A DNA stretch of 49,882 nucleotides from JAWXCM01 sp034408745 (lineage in GTDB: Bacteria > Acidobacteriota > Terriglobia > Bryobacterales > Bryobacteraceae): NCBI GenBank assembly GCA_034408745.1, contig JAWXCM010000187.1, forward strand, positions 1-49,882, given 5' to 3'. The position numbers and the translations under genes were made by a program. A model generated the notes under the pieces. The model made no database searches, was not told the origin of the DNA, and was given only the letters and a program-made list of their open reading frames with translations. Shown piece after piece: positions 18,265 to 27,617 of the stretch (positions are counted from its first letter, which is position 1; every line of letters starts with the position of its first letter).

Positions 18265-19106
18265 CGGAGAAGCCACTTCAGGAAGACGGGCAGGCTGTGC
18301 AACTGGTCCACATGATCCGGTGCGGAATTGCCTGCGTAGCCGATCACGCGGAACCTGCCCGACCCCGCTTCGCTGAGCTGTTGCAGACCCATGGGACCTT
18401 TTCGAAGCGCGGGCCGCCGGCGCAATGAAAGCCTTGACAGCAACCAGTCCGCGGTTTCAGTGGTGCTGGCGAACGTGCCAGGGAAGATCTCCGAGTGCGT
18501 CACGAGGAACGTCTTGCGCCCACCCACAGCATCGCGTGCGAACTGGAGAAATATGTCGAGGTTCTCGGCGACCAGCTCCGATTCGAGCGGGCCGGGCTTG
18601 CCGCTGACATACGACGCGTGCAGACCGTCGATGAGCAACACCTTGTCGACACGCGCATAGTTTTCCGGCACGCGGAGGATCTCGCGCACTGCGCCGCAGC
18701 CCGCGCTCCAGGCGGTGAGAATCACCGGGCCGAATCGCTTACCGCTCTTCTGCTCCGCTTCCCTCAACATGGCGGCGAACGAGCCTGCCGCTGCGAAGGG
18801 TTTCGCATAAGCGGCCGAGCCGGATCCGGACTGCACCGCGATCGCCGCAAATCGGCCACTGGTGTTCGCCGCTACTTCGGGCAGCCACGTGCCACCGTGG
18901 AAGTGCAGCACCAGCGGAAGGGAAGTTCGACGCGCGAGTTTCGCAGGAATGAACAGGGTGCCCGTGGACAGTTTCTCGCGCAGGCCCGCAAGTGACTCCT
19001 CCTTCAGCCGTGGGTGCGGACGCGCGTGCTCCACCATCGGTGACGGGTTTTGCTGTGCTGTTACCACCGCCTCCAGAACTAACAGCAACGCCAACATTCT
19101 GGACAC
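18261..19106 (-). CDS. Exported alpha/beta-hydrolase (esterase-like)
   Basis: 281 residues. Signal peptide RMLALLLVLEAVVTAQ. HFHGG (70-72) is an oxyanion-hole motif. Ser134 in TAWSAGCGA is the probable nucleophile in a variant A-W-S-A-G elbow; Asp160 in LLIDGLHA and His265 or His270 in APDHVDQLHSLP are candidates for the triad. General esterase or depolymerase-like activity outside the cytoplasm is likely; the substrate is not readable. Convergent with the nucleoside hydrolase gene, with a 4-bp overlap of stops. Confidence 0.72.
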   Translation of the reverse strand: MSRMLALLLVLEAVVTAQQNPSPMVEHARPHPRLKEESLAGLREKLSTGTLFIPAKLARRTSLPLVLHFHGGTWLPEVAANTSGRFAAIAVQSGSGSAAYAKPFAAAGSFAAMLREAEQKSGKRFGPVILTAWSAGCGAVREILRVPENYARVDKVLLIDGLHASYVSGKPGPLESELVAENLDIFLQFARDAVGGRKTFLVTHSEIFPGTFASTTETADWLLSRLSLRRRPALRKGPMGLQQLSEAGSGRFRVIGYAGNSAPDHVDQLHSLPVFLKWLLR

Positions 19107-19147
19107 TCCCGCATTGTACGGTTCGTCATGTCACTGATTCCCATGTG

Positions 19148-19262
19148 TATAATTGAAAAACGCCAGTTTCGACACGTAGCTGTCATTCTGCGACCCCACG
19201 CCTGCGCCATGTCGCGCGATACGCTTATATATTGTTGCGAAGTATGCCCGGTCCGGAGGAGG
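19148..19262 (+). promoter_or_regulatory. Candidate promoter elements and strong ribosome-binding site ahead of the ATP-grasp operon
   Basis: The gap 19107-19266 holds TATAAT at 19148-19153 without a convincing -35 box, and a second AT-rich hexamer TATATT at 19228-19233. GGAGGAGG (19255-19262) decides the start of the first operon gene: ATG 19267 rather than TTG 19264. No operator is evident. Confidence 0.35.
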
Positions 19263-19266
19263 CTTG

Positions 19267-20724
19267 ATGCGCCTGGACGCTTACCAGACTGACGGTTTTT
19301 ACGACGAGTTATTCGACGAGTCTGGAGTACCGCGCCCGCAAGCCCAATTGTTGCTGGAAACGCTGCAGTCTCTTGAGGACGGGCAGATTCTTCGATGCCA
19401 GCAGGCTGCCGAACGACTGTTGCTGGAGATGGGTGTCACGTTCAATGTATATGGCGATTCGGCGGGCACGGAGCGGATCTTTCCATTCGATCTGATTCCG
19501 CGTATTGTGCCGTCGGCGGAATGGGACTGGATTGAACGCGGTCTTCGCCAGCGCATTCACGCGCTCAATGAATTCATCGACGACATCTATCACGATCAGA
19601 AAATTCTGCGGGACGGAATCATCCCGCGCGAAGTGGTCAATTCCGCGGTCTTTTACCGCCCGCAATGCATCGGTATCAATCCGCCGCGCCGTGTGTGGTG
19701 CCACATCACCGGCACGGACCTTGTGCGTCATGGCGATGGCCAGATCTACGTGCTGGAAGACAATCTTCGAGTGCCGTCGGGCGTGTCGTATGTGCTGGAG
19801 AACCGCGACCTGATGAAGCGGACGTTCCCGCAGGTGTTCCACGGGCTGAGCGTGCGGCCGGTGGACGACTACCCTGGCAACCTGCTGGCGATGCTGGAAT
19901 CGATTGCGCCGGAGAGCGCGTCGGACAGGCCTGTGGTTGTGGTGCTGACCGCGGGCATGTACAACTCGGCATACTACGAGCACAGCTTCCTTGCGCAGCG
20001 CATGGGTATTCCGCTGGTGGAGGGCCGCGATCTTGTCGTTGAGGACGACACGGTCTTCATGCGTACGACGCGAGGACTGCGCCGCGTGGACGTGATCTAC
20101 CGCCGCATCGACGATGACTTCCTTGACCCGAACGAGTTTCGCACCGATTCGTTGCTGGGTGTGGCCGGACTTGTTCAGGCGTACCGGGCAGGGAAAGTCG
20201 CACTGGCGAATGCGCCTGGCAACGGCGTGGCGGACGACAAAGTCATTTACGCGTATGTGCCAGACATGATTCGCTACTACGAAGGCGGAGATCCGATTCT
20301 TCAGAACGTGCCGACGTATCTTTGCTGGCGAGATACCGACAGACAACACGTGTTGGGAAATCTGGACAAGCTGGTTGTGAAAGCGGCCAATGAGGCGGGC
20401 GGTTACGGGATGCTGGTAGGCCCGCATTCCACGGCGAAGCAGCGTGAAGATTTCGGTGACCGCATCCGGGCGAATCCGCGCAACTACATCGCGCAGCCGA
20501 CGCTTGCGCTGTCACGTGTACCCACGTTGATCGACGGACATATGGAAGGCAGGCACGTAGATCTCCGGCCGTACATTTTGTATGGTGAGGATATCCGCGT
20601 GTTGCCTGGAGGGCTTACGCGCGTTGCGCTTCGCAAAGGATCTCTGGTGGTTAATTCTTCGCAGGGCGGCGGCAGCAAAGACACCTGGGTGCTGGCCGAT
20701 CCTGCAACAGGAACTCACCAGTGA
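19267..20724 (+). CDS. Circularly permuted ATP-grasp protein (DUF404/DUF407 type)
   Basis: 485 residues. The segment LLEMGVTFNVYGDSAGTERIFPFDLIPRI and the later VLEDNLRVPSGVSYVLENR, VVVVLTAGMYNSAYYEHSFLAQ, VDVIYRRIDDDFLDP and GLTRVALRKGSLVVNSSQGGGSKDTWVL are conserved in circularly permuted ATP-grasp type 2 proteins. These are predicted to form amide or peptide bonds with ATP. First gene of a five-gene operon with alpha-E and transglutaminase-like partners, a gene set described by comparative genomics as a peptide synthesis/modification system with no proven product. Followed by the alpha-E gene through a GTGA overlap. A second copy is fused to alpha-E at 25073. Confidence 0.9.
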   Translation: MRLDAYQTDGFYDELFDESGVPRPQAQLLLETLQSLEDGQILRCQQAAERLLLEMGVTFNVYGDSAGTERIFPFDLIPRIVPSAEWDWIERGLRQRIHALNEFIDDIYHDQKILRDGIIPREVVNSAVFYRPQCIGINPPRRVWCHITGTDLVRHGDGQIYVLEDNLRVPSGVSYVLENRDLMKRTFPQVFHGLSVRPVDDYPGNLLAMLESIAPESASDRPVVVVLTAGMYNSAYYEHSFLAQRMGIPLVEGRDLVVEDDTVFMRTTRGLRRVDVIYRRIDDDFLDPNEFRTDSLLGVAGLVQAYRAGKVALANAPGNGVADDKVIYAYVPDMIRYYEGGDPILQNVPTYLCWRDTDRQHVLGNLDKLVVKAANEAGGYGMLVGPHSTAKQREDFGDRIRANPRNYIAQPTLALSRVPTLIDGHMEGRHVDLRPYILYGEDIRVLPGGLTRVALRKGSLVVNSSQGGGSKDTWVLADPATGTHQ

Positions 20725-21749
20725 AGCACGACAACCGTCCATTGCTCAGCCGTGTGGCCGACTCCATCTACTGGATGGCGCGGTACATTGAGCGCGCCGA
20801 AAATGTCGCCCGCTATATCGGAGTGACGCTGCAGCTGCAGCTGGATTTGCCGCTGGCCCGCGCCCATCAGTGGCAGCCTTTGGTGGACACCAGCGGTGAC
20901 ACGGAGGATTTTGCCGAGCGCTATGGCGACCCGACGCAGGCCAGCGTGATTGAGTTCCTGGCTTACGATTCGCACAATCCGAACTCGATTGTCTCGTGCC
21001 TTCGGTCTGCGCGCGAGAACGCGAGGTCCGTGCGGGAGACCATCTCGTTTGAGATGTGGGCTCAGATCAACTCCATGTATCTGAACATGCAGGCGCACCA
21101 GTCGATGCCGGAACCGGGCAGGCTGCTGGATACCTTTCGCGATATGCGTCTGGGGTGTCACTCCTTCCAGGGCATCACCGATGCCACGATGACGCACAAT
21201 GAGGCGTACCACTTTCTGCGTCTGGGACGCATGCTGGAGCGCGCGGACAAAACCTCCCGCATCCTGGACGTGAAGTACTTCATGCTGCTTCCTTCGGCAC
21301 GCGACGTTGGCACTCCATACGACGATATCCACTGGGCCGCTGTGCTGAAATCAGTCAGCGGATTCCAGATGTATCGCCAGAAGTATGGCCGGCTGACACC
21401 GCGTGGTGTGGTCGACTTTCTGGTGCTGGACACGGAGTTTCCGCGCTCTATGTTTCACTGCATTCGCGAATCGAGCGCTTCCCTTCGAGCCATCACAGGC
21501 CCACCTGGCGACGCACCACGATTCCGTTCCGAACAGTTGCTGACGCCCATTTGCACGCAGCTGGAAGATGCCGATGTGGACCTGATCATTGGCAGTGGCC
21601 TTCACGAGTATCTCGACAAGCTTCAACTCGCGTTGAACGACGTTGATATCAGTTTCCGAGAGGAGTTCGTTACGCAATCCCATCTGCAGACTCAAAGCCA
21701 GAGCCAGAGCCAGTTTTTTGTTGCCACCTCAACTCTGAGAAAGAGCTGA
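20721..21749 (+). CDS. Alpha-E domain protein (DUF403)
   Basis: 342 residues, all helical in appearance. The start LLSRVADSIYWMARYIERAENVARYIGV is the alpha-E signature, and RLGRMLERADKTSRILDVKYFMLL repeats the same kind of helix later. The role is unknown; it always accompanies circularly permuted ATP-grasp proteins and is thought to help in peptide-bond synthesis or substrate handling. GTG start overlapping the previous stop (GTGA); its own TGA shares one base with the ATG of the next gene (TGATG). The C-terminal tail is Gln/Ser-rich. Confidence 0.9.
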   Translation: MKHDNRPLLSRVADSIYWMARYIERAENVARYIGVTLQLQLDLPLARAHQWQPLVDTSGDTEDFAERYGDPTQASVIEFLAYDSHNPNSIVSCLRSARENARSVRETISFEMWAQINSMYLNMQAHQSMPEPGRLLDTFRDMRLGCHSFQGITDATMTHNEAYHFLRLGRMLERADKTSRILDVKYFMLLPSARDVGTPYDDIHWAAVLKSVSGFQMYRQKYGRLTPRGVVDFLVLDTEFPRSMFHCIRESSASLRAITGPPGDAPRFRSEQLLTPICTQLEDADVDLIIGSGLHEYLDKLQLALNDVDISFREEFVTQSHLQTQSQSQSQFFVATSTLRKS

Positions 21750-24700
21750 TGGGAATCCGTGTTGCGCTACACCATAAGACGGTATATCAATACGACCGTC
21801 CGGTAACGCTGTCTCCACAGATCGTTCGACTCCGTCCCGCGCCGCACAGCAGAACCCCGATCACGGGGTATTCGCTTCGCGTGGAGCCGGAGAAGAACTT
21901 CATCAACTGGCAGCAGGATCCCCAGGGCAATTTCCTTGCGCGATACGTGTTCCCGGAACCGACGCGTGTGTTCTCACTGGAAGTGGATTTGATCGCCGAG
22001 ATGACGGTGATCAATCCGTTCGACTTCTTCCTGGAACCCCACGCTGAGCACTTCCCATTCGAATACGAGTACTGGCAGAAGCGCGAACTGACGCCCTTTC
22101 TCGAAACCACTCCGGTGGGCGAGTGGATGCGGAAGTACATCGATTCCATCGACCGTTCGGATGAACACATTGTCACCTTCCTGGTGAAGCTGAACCAGAA
22201 GCTGCAGAACGATGTCGGGTATCTGATTCGCCTGGAGGCTGGTGTTCAGACTCCGGATGAAACGCTGAAGCTGGGTTGCGGTTCGTGCCGCGATTCGGCG
22301 TGGCTGCTGGTTCAGGTGCTGCGGCATCTCGGCATTGCGGCGCGGTTCGTGTCGGGTTATCTGATTCAACTCAAGCCGGATGTGAAGTCGCTGGACGGGC
22401 CGTCTGGCGCAGCCGAAGATTTTACGGATTTGCATGCGTGGACAGAAGCCTATCTCCCAGGTGCGGGCTGGGTTGGTCTGGATCCAACTTCCGGATTGTT
22501 TGCCGGCGAGGGACACATACCGCTGGCGTCGACACCGGATCCGCAGTCGGCCTCCCCGGTAACCGGCCTGGTGAGTCCGAGCGAGGTTCAGTTTCACCAT
22601 GAAATGACGGTCACGCGGGTTCATGAAGATCCGCGCGTTACCAGGCCGTATACCGATGCGCAGTGGGCGCGCATTGAGGCGCTTGGCCACAAAGTCGACA
22701 AGCATCTGGTGGAGTCCGATGTTCGGCTCACCATGGGGGGTGAGCCGACGTTTGTGTCGATTGACGACATGGACGGCGAAGAGTGGAACACGGCCGCGCT
22801 GGGCAAGGCAAAGACGAAGCTGGGTGGCGAGCTTCTCAATCGTATTCGTGAGACGTTCGCGCCTGGCGGGCTGCTGCACTTTGGACAGGGCAAGTGGTAT
22901 CCCGGCGAGTCTCTGCCGCGCTGGGCTTACGCGTGTTACTGGCGTACCGATGGTCAGGCGCTTTGGAACGACCCGAAGTGGTGCGGCGATCCTGACAAGA
23001 ACTACGGGTTCAACGGCGAGGATGCGCAGCGATATGCCGAAGCACTGGCGGAACGTCTGGGTGTCGGTGGTGAGCACGTCATCACCGCGTATGAAGATCC
23101 GCTGGTGTATGTTCACAAAGAACGCACGCTGCCGGTGAACGCGGATCCGGAGAACAACAGGCTGGACGATCCGGAAGAACGCGAACGCATGCGCAAGCTG
23201 TTCTCGCGCGGGCTGAGCAAACCGACCGGCTTCGTGCTGCCGATTCAGCGGGCGATGGGTAAGAACGGTCCGGAGTGGCAGACCGGATTGTGGATGCTGC
23301 GCGCGCGGCATCTGTTCCTGCTGGCGGGCGATTCGCCGGTCGGTCTTCGACTGCCGCTGCAGTCGCTGCCATGGGAAGCGGAAGAGCTCAAGGCCAAAGT
23401 TTGGGAGGTGGATCCGCTGGCGCCGCGAGGAGCGCTCCCGGTTCCGGAACGTGCGTTCCGGCAAGGTCAGCCACGGCAGGATTACGTGTCGCGCAACACG
23501 CTGCAGCCGTTGCCTGCGCCGGATGCGGAGAAGCCGGGTCCTGTTGTTCGCACCGCGCTGACAGTGGAGCCACGCGAGGGCCGGCTGTATGTGTTCCTGC
23601 CGCCTGTCGCCTCCATGGACGACTTTGTCCACCTGGTTGCGGCCATCGAAGATACGGCCGCACAACTCGAAATGCCGGTGCTTGTGGAAGGCTACACACC
23701 GCCGTACGATGCGCGCGTGCAACAGATCAAAGTCACCCCGGACCCCGGTGTGATCGAGGTCAACATTCATCCCGCCAGCAACTGGAATGAGCTGGTGGAG
23801 CATACGACGAAGCTGTACGAGCAGGCGCGGTTGTCGCGGCTCGGCACAGAAAAGTTCATGCTCGACGGACGGCATACGGGAACGGGTGGTGGGAATCACA
23901 TTGTGCTCGGCGCAGCGTCGCCGACGGACAGTCCGTTTCTGCGCAGGCCGGATCTGTTGAAGAGTCTGTTGATTTACTGGCTGAATCATCCGTCGCTCTC
24001 GTACCTGTTTTCGAGCGTGTTTATTGGACCTACGAGTCAGGCTCCACGTGTGGATGAGACACGCGCCGATGCGATCTACGAGCTCGAGATCGCGTGCAGT
24101 CTGCTGAAGGGTGCGGAGAGCGAAACTCCGCCGTGGCTGGTAGACCGACTCTTCCGTCATCTGCTTGTCGACGTGACGGGCAACACGCATCGTGCGGAGT
24201 TTTGTATCGACAAGTTGTACTCGCCCGATTCGTCGACTGGCAGGCTTGGACTGCTGGAACTGAGGGCGTTCGAGATGCCGCCGCATTCGCAGATGAGTCT
24301 GGCGCAGCAGTTGCTGGTGCGGACGCTGGTGGCAATGTTCTGGCGCAAGCCGTATGAAGCGGCTCCCATTCGCTGGGGGACGCGGCTGCACGACATGTTC
24401 CTTCTGCCGTACTACGTGGAGAAGGACCTGCAGTCGGTGCTTTCGGAGATCCGGGCGGCAGGCTGTGAGTTTGAGGCCGACTGGTTCGCGCCGCATACGG
24501 AGTTCCGCTTCCCGGTATATGGGCGCGTGGTGTATGAGGGCGTCGACATTGAGATTCGACAGGCGATCGAGCCGTGGTACGTGCTGGGTGAAGAGCCCGG
24601 GGGCGGAGCAACGGCGCGGTTTGTCGATTCATCCGTCGAGCGCCTGCAGGTTCTGGTGCGCGGTCTGATTCCCGAGCGCTTCGCGGTGACGTGCAATGGC

Positions 24701-25066
24701 CGGCGGTTGCCGCTGCAGCCGACGGGCGTGCATGGCGAGTACGTTTGCGGTGTCCGGTATCGCGCATGGCAACCGCCTCGCTGTCTGCACCCAACCATTC
24801 CTGTGCACACGCCGCTGGTGTTCGATCTGCTGGAGATCGCGGCAGGCCGGGCCGTTGGGGGATGCTCGTATCACGTGGCTCACCCGGGAGGTCGCAACTA
24901 CTCGACATTCCCGGTGAACTCAAACGAAGCGGAAGCCCGCCGGAAAGCCCGGTTTTTCGAATTTGGACACACCCCGGGACCGCTTCCGATTCCCCGAATG
25001 GAACCCAACCCGGAGTTCCCTGCGACACTGGACTTACGTAAAACACATGGGCTTAACATCGGTTAA
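21749..25066 (+). CDS. Transglutaminase-like / DUF2126 fusion protein
   Basis: 1105 residues. Residues 1 to about 110 match the bacterial transglutaminase-like N-terminal beta domain (VALHHKTVYQYDRPVTLSPQ). The papain-like core follows with Cys180 (GSCRDSAWLL), His229 (DLHAWTEAYLPG) and Asp245 (VGLDPTSG) as a complete triad. From about residue 320 comes DUF2126: DVRLTMGGEPTFVSIDDMDG, FGQGKWYPGESLPRWAY, FVLPIQRAMGKNGPEWQTG, LDGRHTGTGGGNHIVLGAA. Presumed peptidase or transamidase that trims or cross-links the product made by the ATP-grasp proteins. No signal peptide. Third gene of the operon. Confidence 0.92.
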   Translation: MGIRVALHHKTVYQYDRPVTLSPQIVRLRPAPHSRTPITGYSLRVEPEKNFINWQQDPQGNFLARYVFPEPTRVFSLEVDLIAEMTVINPFDFFLEPHAEHFPFEYEYWQKRELTPFLETTPVGEWMRKYIDSIDRSDEHIVTFLVKLNQKLQNDVGYLIRLEAGVQTPDETLKLGCGSCRDSAWLLVQVLRHLGIAARFVSGYLIQLKPDVKSLDGPSGAAEDFTDLHAWTEAYLPGAGWVGLDPTSGLFAGEGHIPLASTPDPQSASPVTGLVSPSEVQFHHEMTVTRVHEDPRVTRPYTDAQWARIEALGHKVDKHLVESDVRLTMGGEPTFVSIDDMDGEEWNTAALGKAKTKLGGELLNRIRETFAPGGLLHFGQGKWYPGESLPRWAYACYWRTDGQALWNDPKWCGDPDKNYGFNGEDAQRYAEALAERLGVGGEHVITAYEDPLVYVHKERTLPVNADPENNRLDDPEERERMRKLFSRGLSKPTGFVLPIQRAMGKNGPEWQTGLWMLRARHLFLLAGDSPVGLRLPLQSLPWEAEELKAKVWEVDPLAPRGALPVPERAFRQGQPRQDYVSRNTLQPLPAPDAEKPGPVVRTALTVEPREGRLYVFLPPVASMDDFVHLVAAIEDTAAQLEMPVLVEGYTPPYDARVQQIKVTPDPGVIEVNIHPASNWNELVEHTTKLYEQARLSRLGTEKFMLDGRHTGTGGGNHIVLGAASPTDSPFLRRPDLLKSLLIYWLNHPSLSYLFSSVFIGPTSQAPRVDETRADAIYELEIACSLLKGAESETPPWLVDRLFRHLLVDVTGNTHRAEFCIDKLYSPDSSTGRLGLLELRAFEMPPHSQMSLAQQLLVRTLVAMFWRKPYEAAPIRWGTRLHDMFLLPYYVEKDLQSVLSEIRAAGCEFEADWFAPHTEFRFPVYGRVVYEGVDIEIRQAIEPWYVLGEEPGGGATARFVDSSVERLQVLVRGLIPERFAVTCNGRRLPLQPTGVHGEYVCGVRYRAWQPPRCLHPTIPVHTPLVFDLLEIAAGRAVGGCSYHVAHPGGRNYSTFPVNSNEAEARRKARFFEFGHTPGPLPIPRMEPNPEFPATLDLRKTHGLNIG

Positions 25067-25072
25067 AGCGTA

Positions 25073-27613
25073 GTGAAGAAAGTGGCCGCCAGTCCTGTAA
25101 ACGAAGTCCGGGACAGCCAGACGTATCGGTCTGCCGATGGCTTCTGGGATGAAGCGATAACACGCTCAGGTTTACCGCGCCGTCACTGGCGCAAGCTTGC
25201 TGTGGCGCTTAGTAAGATGGGCATCGACGAACTGACGCGGCGCTGGCAGGTTGGCCAGCAGTTGATTCAGACGCACGGTGTGACTTACAACGTCTACGGC
25301 GACCCGAAGGGCAAGGAACGCCCGTGGCTGATGGACGCGATTCCACTGGTGCTGGACGGCGGGGAGTGGGAGCGGATTGAGGCGGCGGTGACGCAGCGCG
25401 TCACGTTGCTCAACACGATGCTCGGCGATCTGTACGGACCGCAGCGGCTGATTCGGGACCGGTCTCTGCCTGCTGCGATGTTATACGGCACTCCGAACTT
25501 TCTCCGGCCGTGTGTCGGCATTGTGCCGCGCGATGGTGTGTTCATCCACTCATACGCTGTGGATCTGGGGCGTTCACCGGACGGGCAGTGGTGGGCGATC
25601 GCGGATCGCACCCAGGCTCCTTCGGGCGTTGGGTATGCGCTGGAGAACCGGCTGGTTAGTGCGCGCACTATGCCGTCGGTGTTCAGTCAGTGCCGCATCC
25701 GCCAACTGACTCGTTTCTTCGATCAGCAGCGCGAAGCATTGCTGGCGATGGCTCCGAATGGCCGCAACAATCCACGCGTGGTTTTGTTGACCTCCGGCCC
25801 TCACAACGAAACGTACTTTGAGCATTCGTTCCTCGCCAGGCACTGGGGCTTTCCGCTGGTGGAAGGCGCGGATCTGACGGTTCGTGAAAATCGCGTCTAC
25901 CTGAAGACGCTCTCCGGGCTGCAGCCGGTCGACCTTGTGCTGCGGCGCATGGACGACACGTTCTGCGATCCGCTGGAGTTGCGCGGCGACTCGCTGCTGG
26001 GTGTGCCTGGCCTTGTGCAGGCCGTACGAAGCGGGAATGTCGCGGTGGCAAACGCGCTGGGCAGTGGGCTTGTGGAGACGGCGATGCACATGGCGTTTCT
26101 TCCGGGCCTGTGCAGGGATCTGCTGGGCGAAGAACTGAAGATGCCGTCGGTGGCGACCTGGTGGTGTGGACAGGAAGCGCCCCGGCGATACGTGCTGGAT
26201 CATCTGGAGTCGGTGGTGATCAAGCATGCCGTGCGGCGCACCGGACAGAACCCCGAGTTTCCAGCGAAGATGGACCGCGCGCAACGTGAAGATCTGGCGC
26301 GTCGCATTCAGGCCGATCCCGAAGAGTATGTCGCGCAGGAACAGGTTGCCCTGTCGACGGCTCCGGTCCGCACCGACAAAGCCCTGATCCCCCGACATGT
26401 TGTGTTGCGCGTCTATGCGGCGTGGGACGGACACAGCTGGTCCGTGCTGCCTGGCGGACTTACTCGCGTGTCGACGGAGGGTTCGTCGCTTGTGGTGTCC
26501 ATGCAGATGGGCGGCGGCAGCAAGGATACATGGGTGCTGGGTGATGCGGAAGAGTTGCCCGCGCAACCCAGACCGCCGCAACTGCATCTGGACAGCCCCC
26601 GTGGTTCGGGTGAGTTGCCGAGCCGCGTTGGCGACAACTTGTTCTGGCTGGGCCGGTACATGGAGCGCGTCGAGAACAGTGTTCGCCATGTGCGTGCGCT
26701 GCTGCCTTGTCTGTCTGGCGAAGAAGATTTCGGACGCACGGCGTCGCTACAGACTGCGAGTCATCTGCTGGCCGCGCTGGGTTACGTATCGGACCGGTTC
26801 CCGACCGCCTCCCTTGGCGAGCAGCGGTGGCGACTGCACTATCTGCTTTCGGGTATGGTGTATGACCCGACTCGCATGTCGGGCATTGGCTGGAATCTGA
26901 AAGAGGTTCGACGAGTCTCGTGGCCCTTAAAAGAGCGGCTGTCTCAGGATACATGGCGCGTGCTACAGCAACTGGAGACCGAGTTCTCCGGCACGCCGCC
27001 GCGCGATCCTGAGGTTCGGCTGGTAATGCAGATGGAGTTGCTGGACCGCGTGATCGTTACGCTGTCCGCGTTCGCAGGGCTGGTTATGGAGAACACGACG
27101 CGGGGCTACGGCTGGCGTTTTCTGGACATCGGCCGACGGCTGGAGCGTGGGCTGCAGACCGCGGACCTGCTGCGTGCGGCGATGGTGCATGCGCCGTTCG
27201 GTGCGGAAACATATCTGGACACTGTTCTGCAGATCGCCGACAGTGCCATTACGTATCGCACCCGCTACTTCAGCTCGCTGCGTACGGACCATGTGATGGA
27301 GTTGCTGCTTGCCGATGAAGGGAATCCGCGTTCGCTCGGGTTTCAGGTTGTCGCGCTGATGGATCACATTCACAACTTGCCGTCGTGTGACGCGGGCGAG
27401 AGACCGCCGTATGTGGAGCTTGTGGAGAAGGCCGTGCGGTCACTCCGCGCGGTTCGCATTGAGGAACTCGACGTGCGCGATGAGGAAGGCGACGCCGGCG
27501 CGCTGGAAGACTGGATGCGGGGTATGAAAGCGAATCTGTATGATTTGTCGGACGGGCTGACGGGGCGTTACTTCAGTCATCTGACCGCGGCACCGCTGGC
27601 GCTGTCGGTATAA
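25073..27613 (+). CDS. Circularly permuted ATP-grasp / alpha-E fusion protein
   Basis: 846 residues from GTG 25073, 6 bp after the previous stop. Residues 1 to about 490 are an ATP-grasp copy (THGVTYNVYGDPKGKERPW, VLENRLVSARTMPSVFSQ, RVVLLTSGPHNETYFEHSF, GSSLVVSMQMGGGSKDTW). From about residue 513 an alpha-E domain begins (SRVGDNLFWLGRYMERVENS). So this single protein repeats the order of the first two operon genes as a fusion. The two sets are clearly diverged and may act on different substrates or form a hetero-complex. Sequence shows no signal peptide; cytoplasmic. Confidence 0.9.
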   Translation: MKKVAASPVNEVRDSQTYRSADGFWDEAITRSGLPRRHWRKLAVALSKMGIDELTRRWQVGQQLIQTHGVTYNVYGDPKGKERPWLMDAIPLVLDGGEWERIEAAVTQRVTLLNTMLGDLYGPQRLIRDRSLPAAMLYGTPNFLRPCVGIVPRDGVFIHSYAVDLGRSPDGQWWAIADRTQAPSGVGYALENRLVSARTMPSVFSQCRIRQLTRFFDQQREALLAMAPNGRNNPRVVLLTSGPHNETYFEHSFLARHWGFPLVEGADLTVRENRVYLKTLSGLQPVDLVLRRMDDTFCDPLELRGDSLLGVPGLVQAVRSGNVAVANALGSGLVETAMHMAFLPGLCRDLLGEELKMPSVATWWCGQEAPRRYVLDHLESVVIKHAVRRTGQNPEFPAKMDRAQREDLARRIQADPEEYVAQEQVALSTAPVRTDKALIPRHVVLRVYAAWDGHSWSVLPGGLTRVSTEGSSLVVSMQMGGGSKDTWVLGDAEELPAQPRPPQLHLDSPRGSGELPSRVGDNLFWLGRYMERVENSVRHVRALLPCLSGEEDFGRTASLQTASHLLAALGYVSDRFPTASLGEQRWRLHYLLSGMVYDPTRMSGIGWNLKEVRRVSWPLKERLSQDTWRVLQQLETEFSGTPPRDPEVRLVMQMELLDRVIVTLSAFAGLVMENTTRGYGWRFLDIGRRLERGLQTADLLRAAMVHAPFGAETYLDTVLQIADSAITYRTRYFSSLRTDHVMELLLADEGNPRSLGFQVVALMDHIHNLPSCDAGERPPYVELVEKAVRSLRAVRIEELDVRDEEGDAGALEDWMRGMKANLYDLSDGLTGRYFSHLTAAPLALSV

Positions 27614-27617
27614 CGCG

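Noticed and set aside
21974..24496. 840-codon open frame on the minus strand opposite the transglutaminase/DUF2126 gene
   Set aside because: It mirrors a strongly supported gene and its protein has no recognisable domain; it reflects high GC codon bias.
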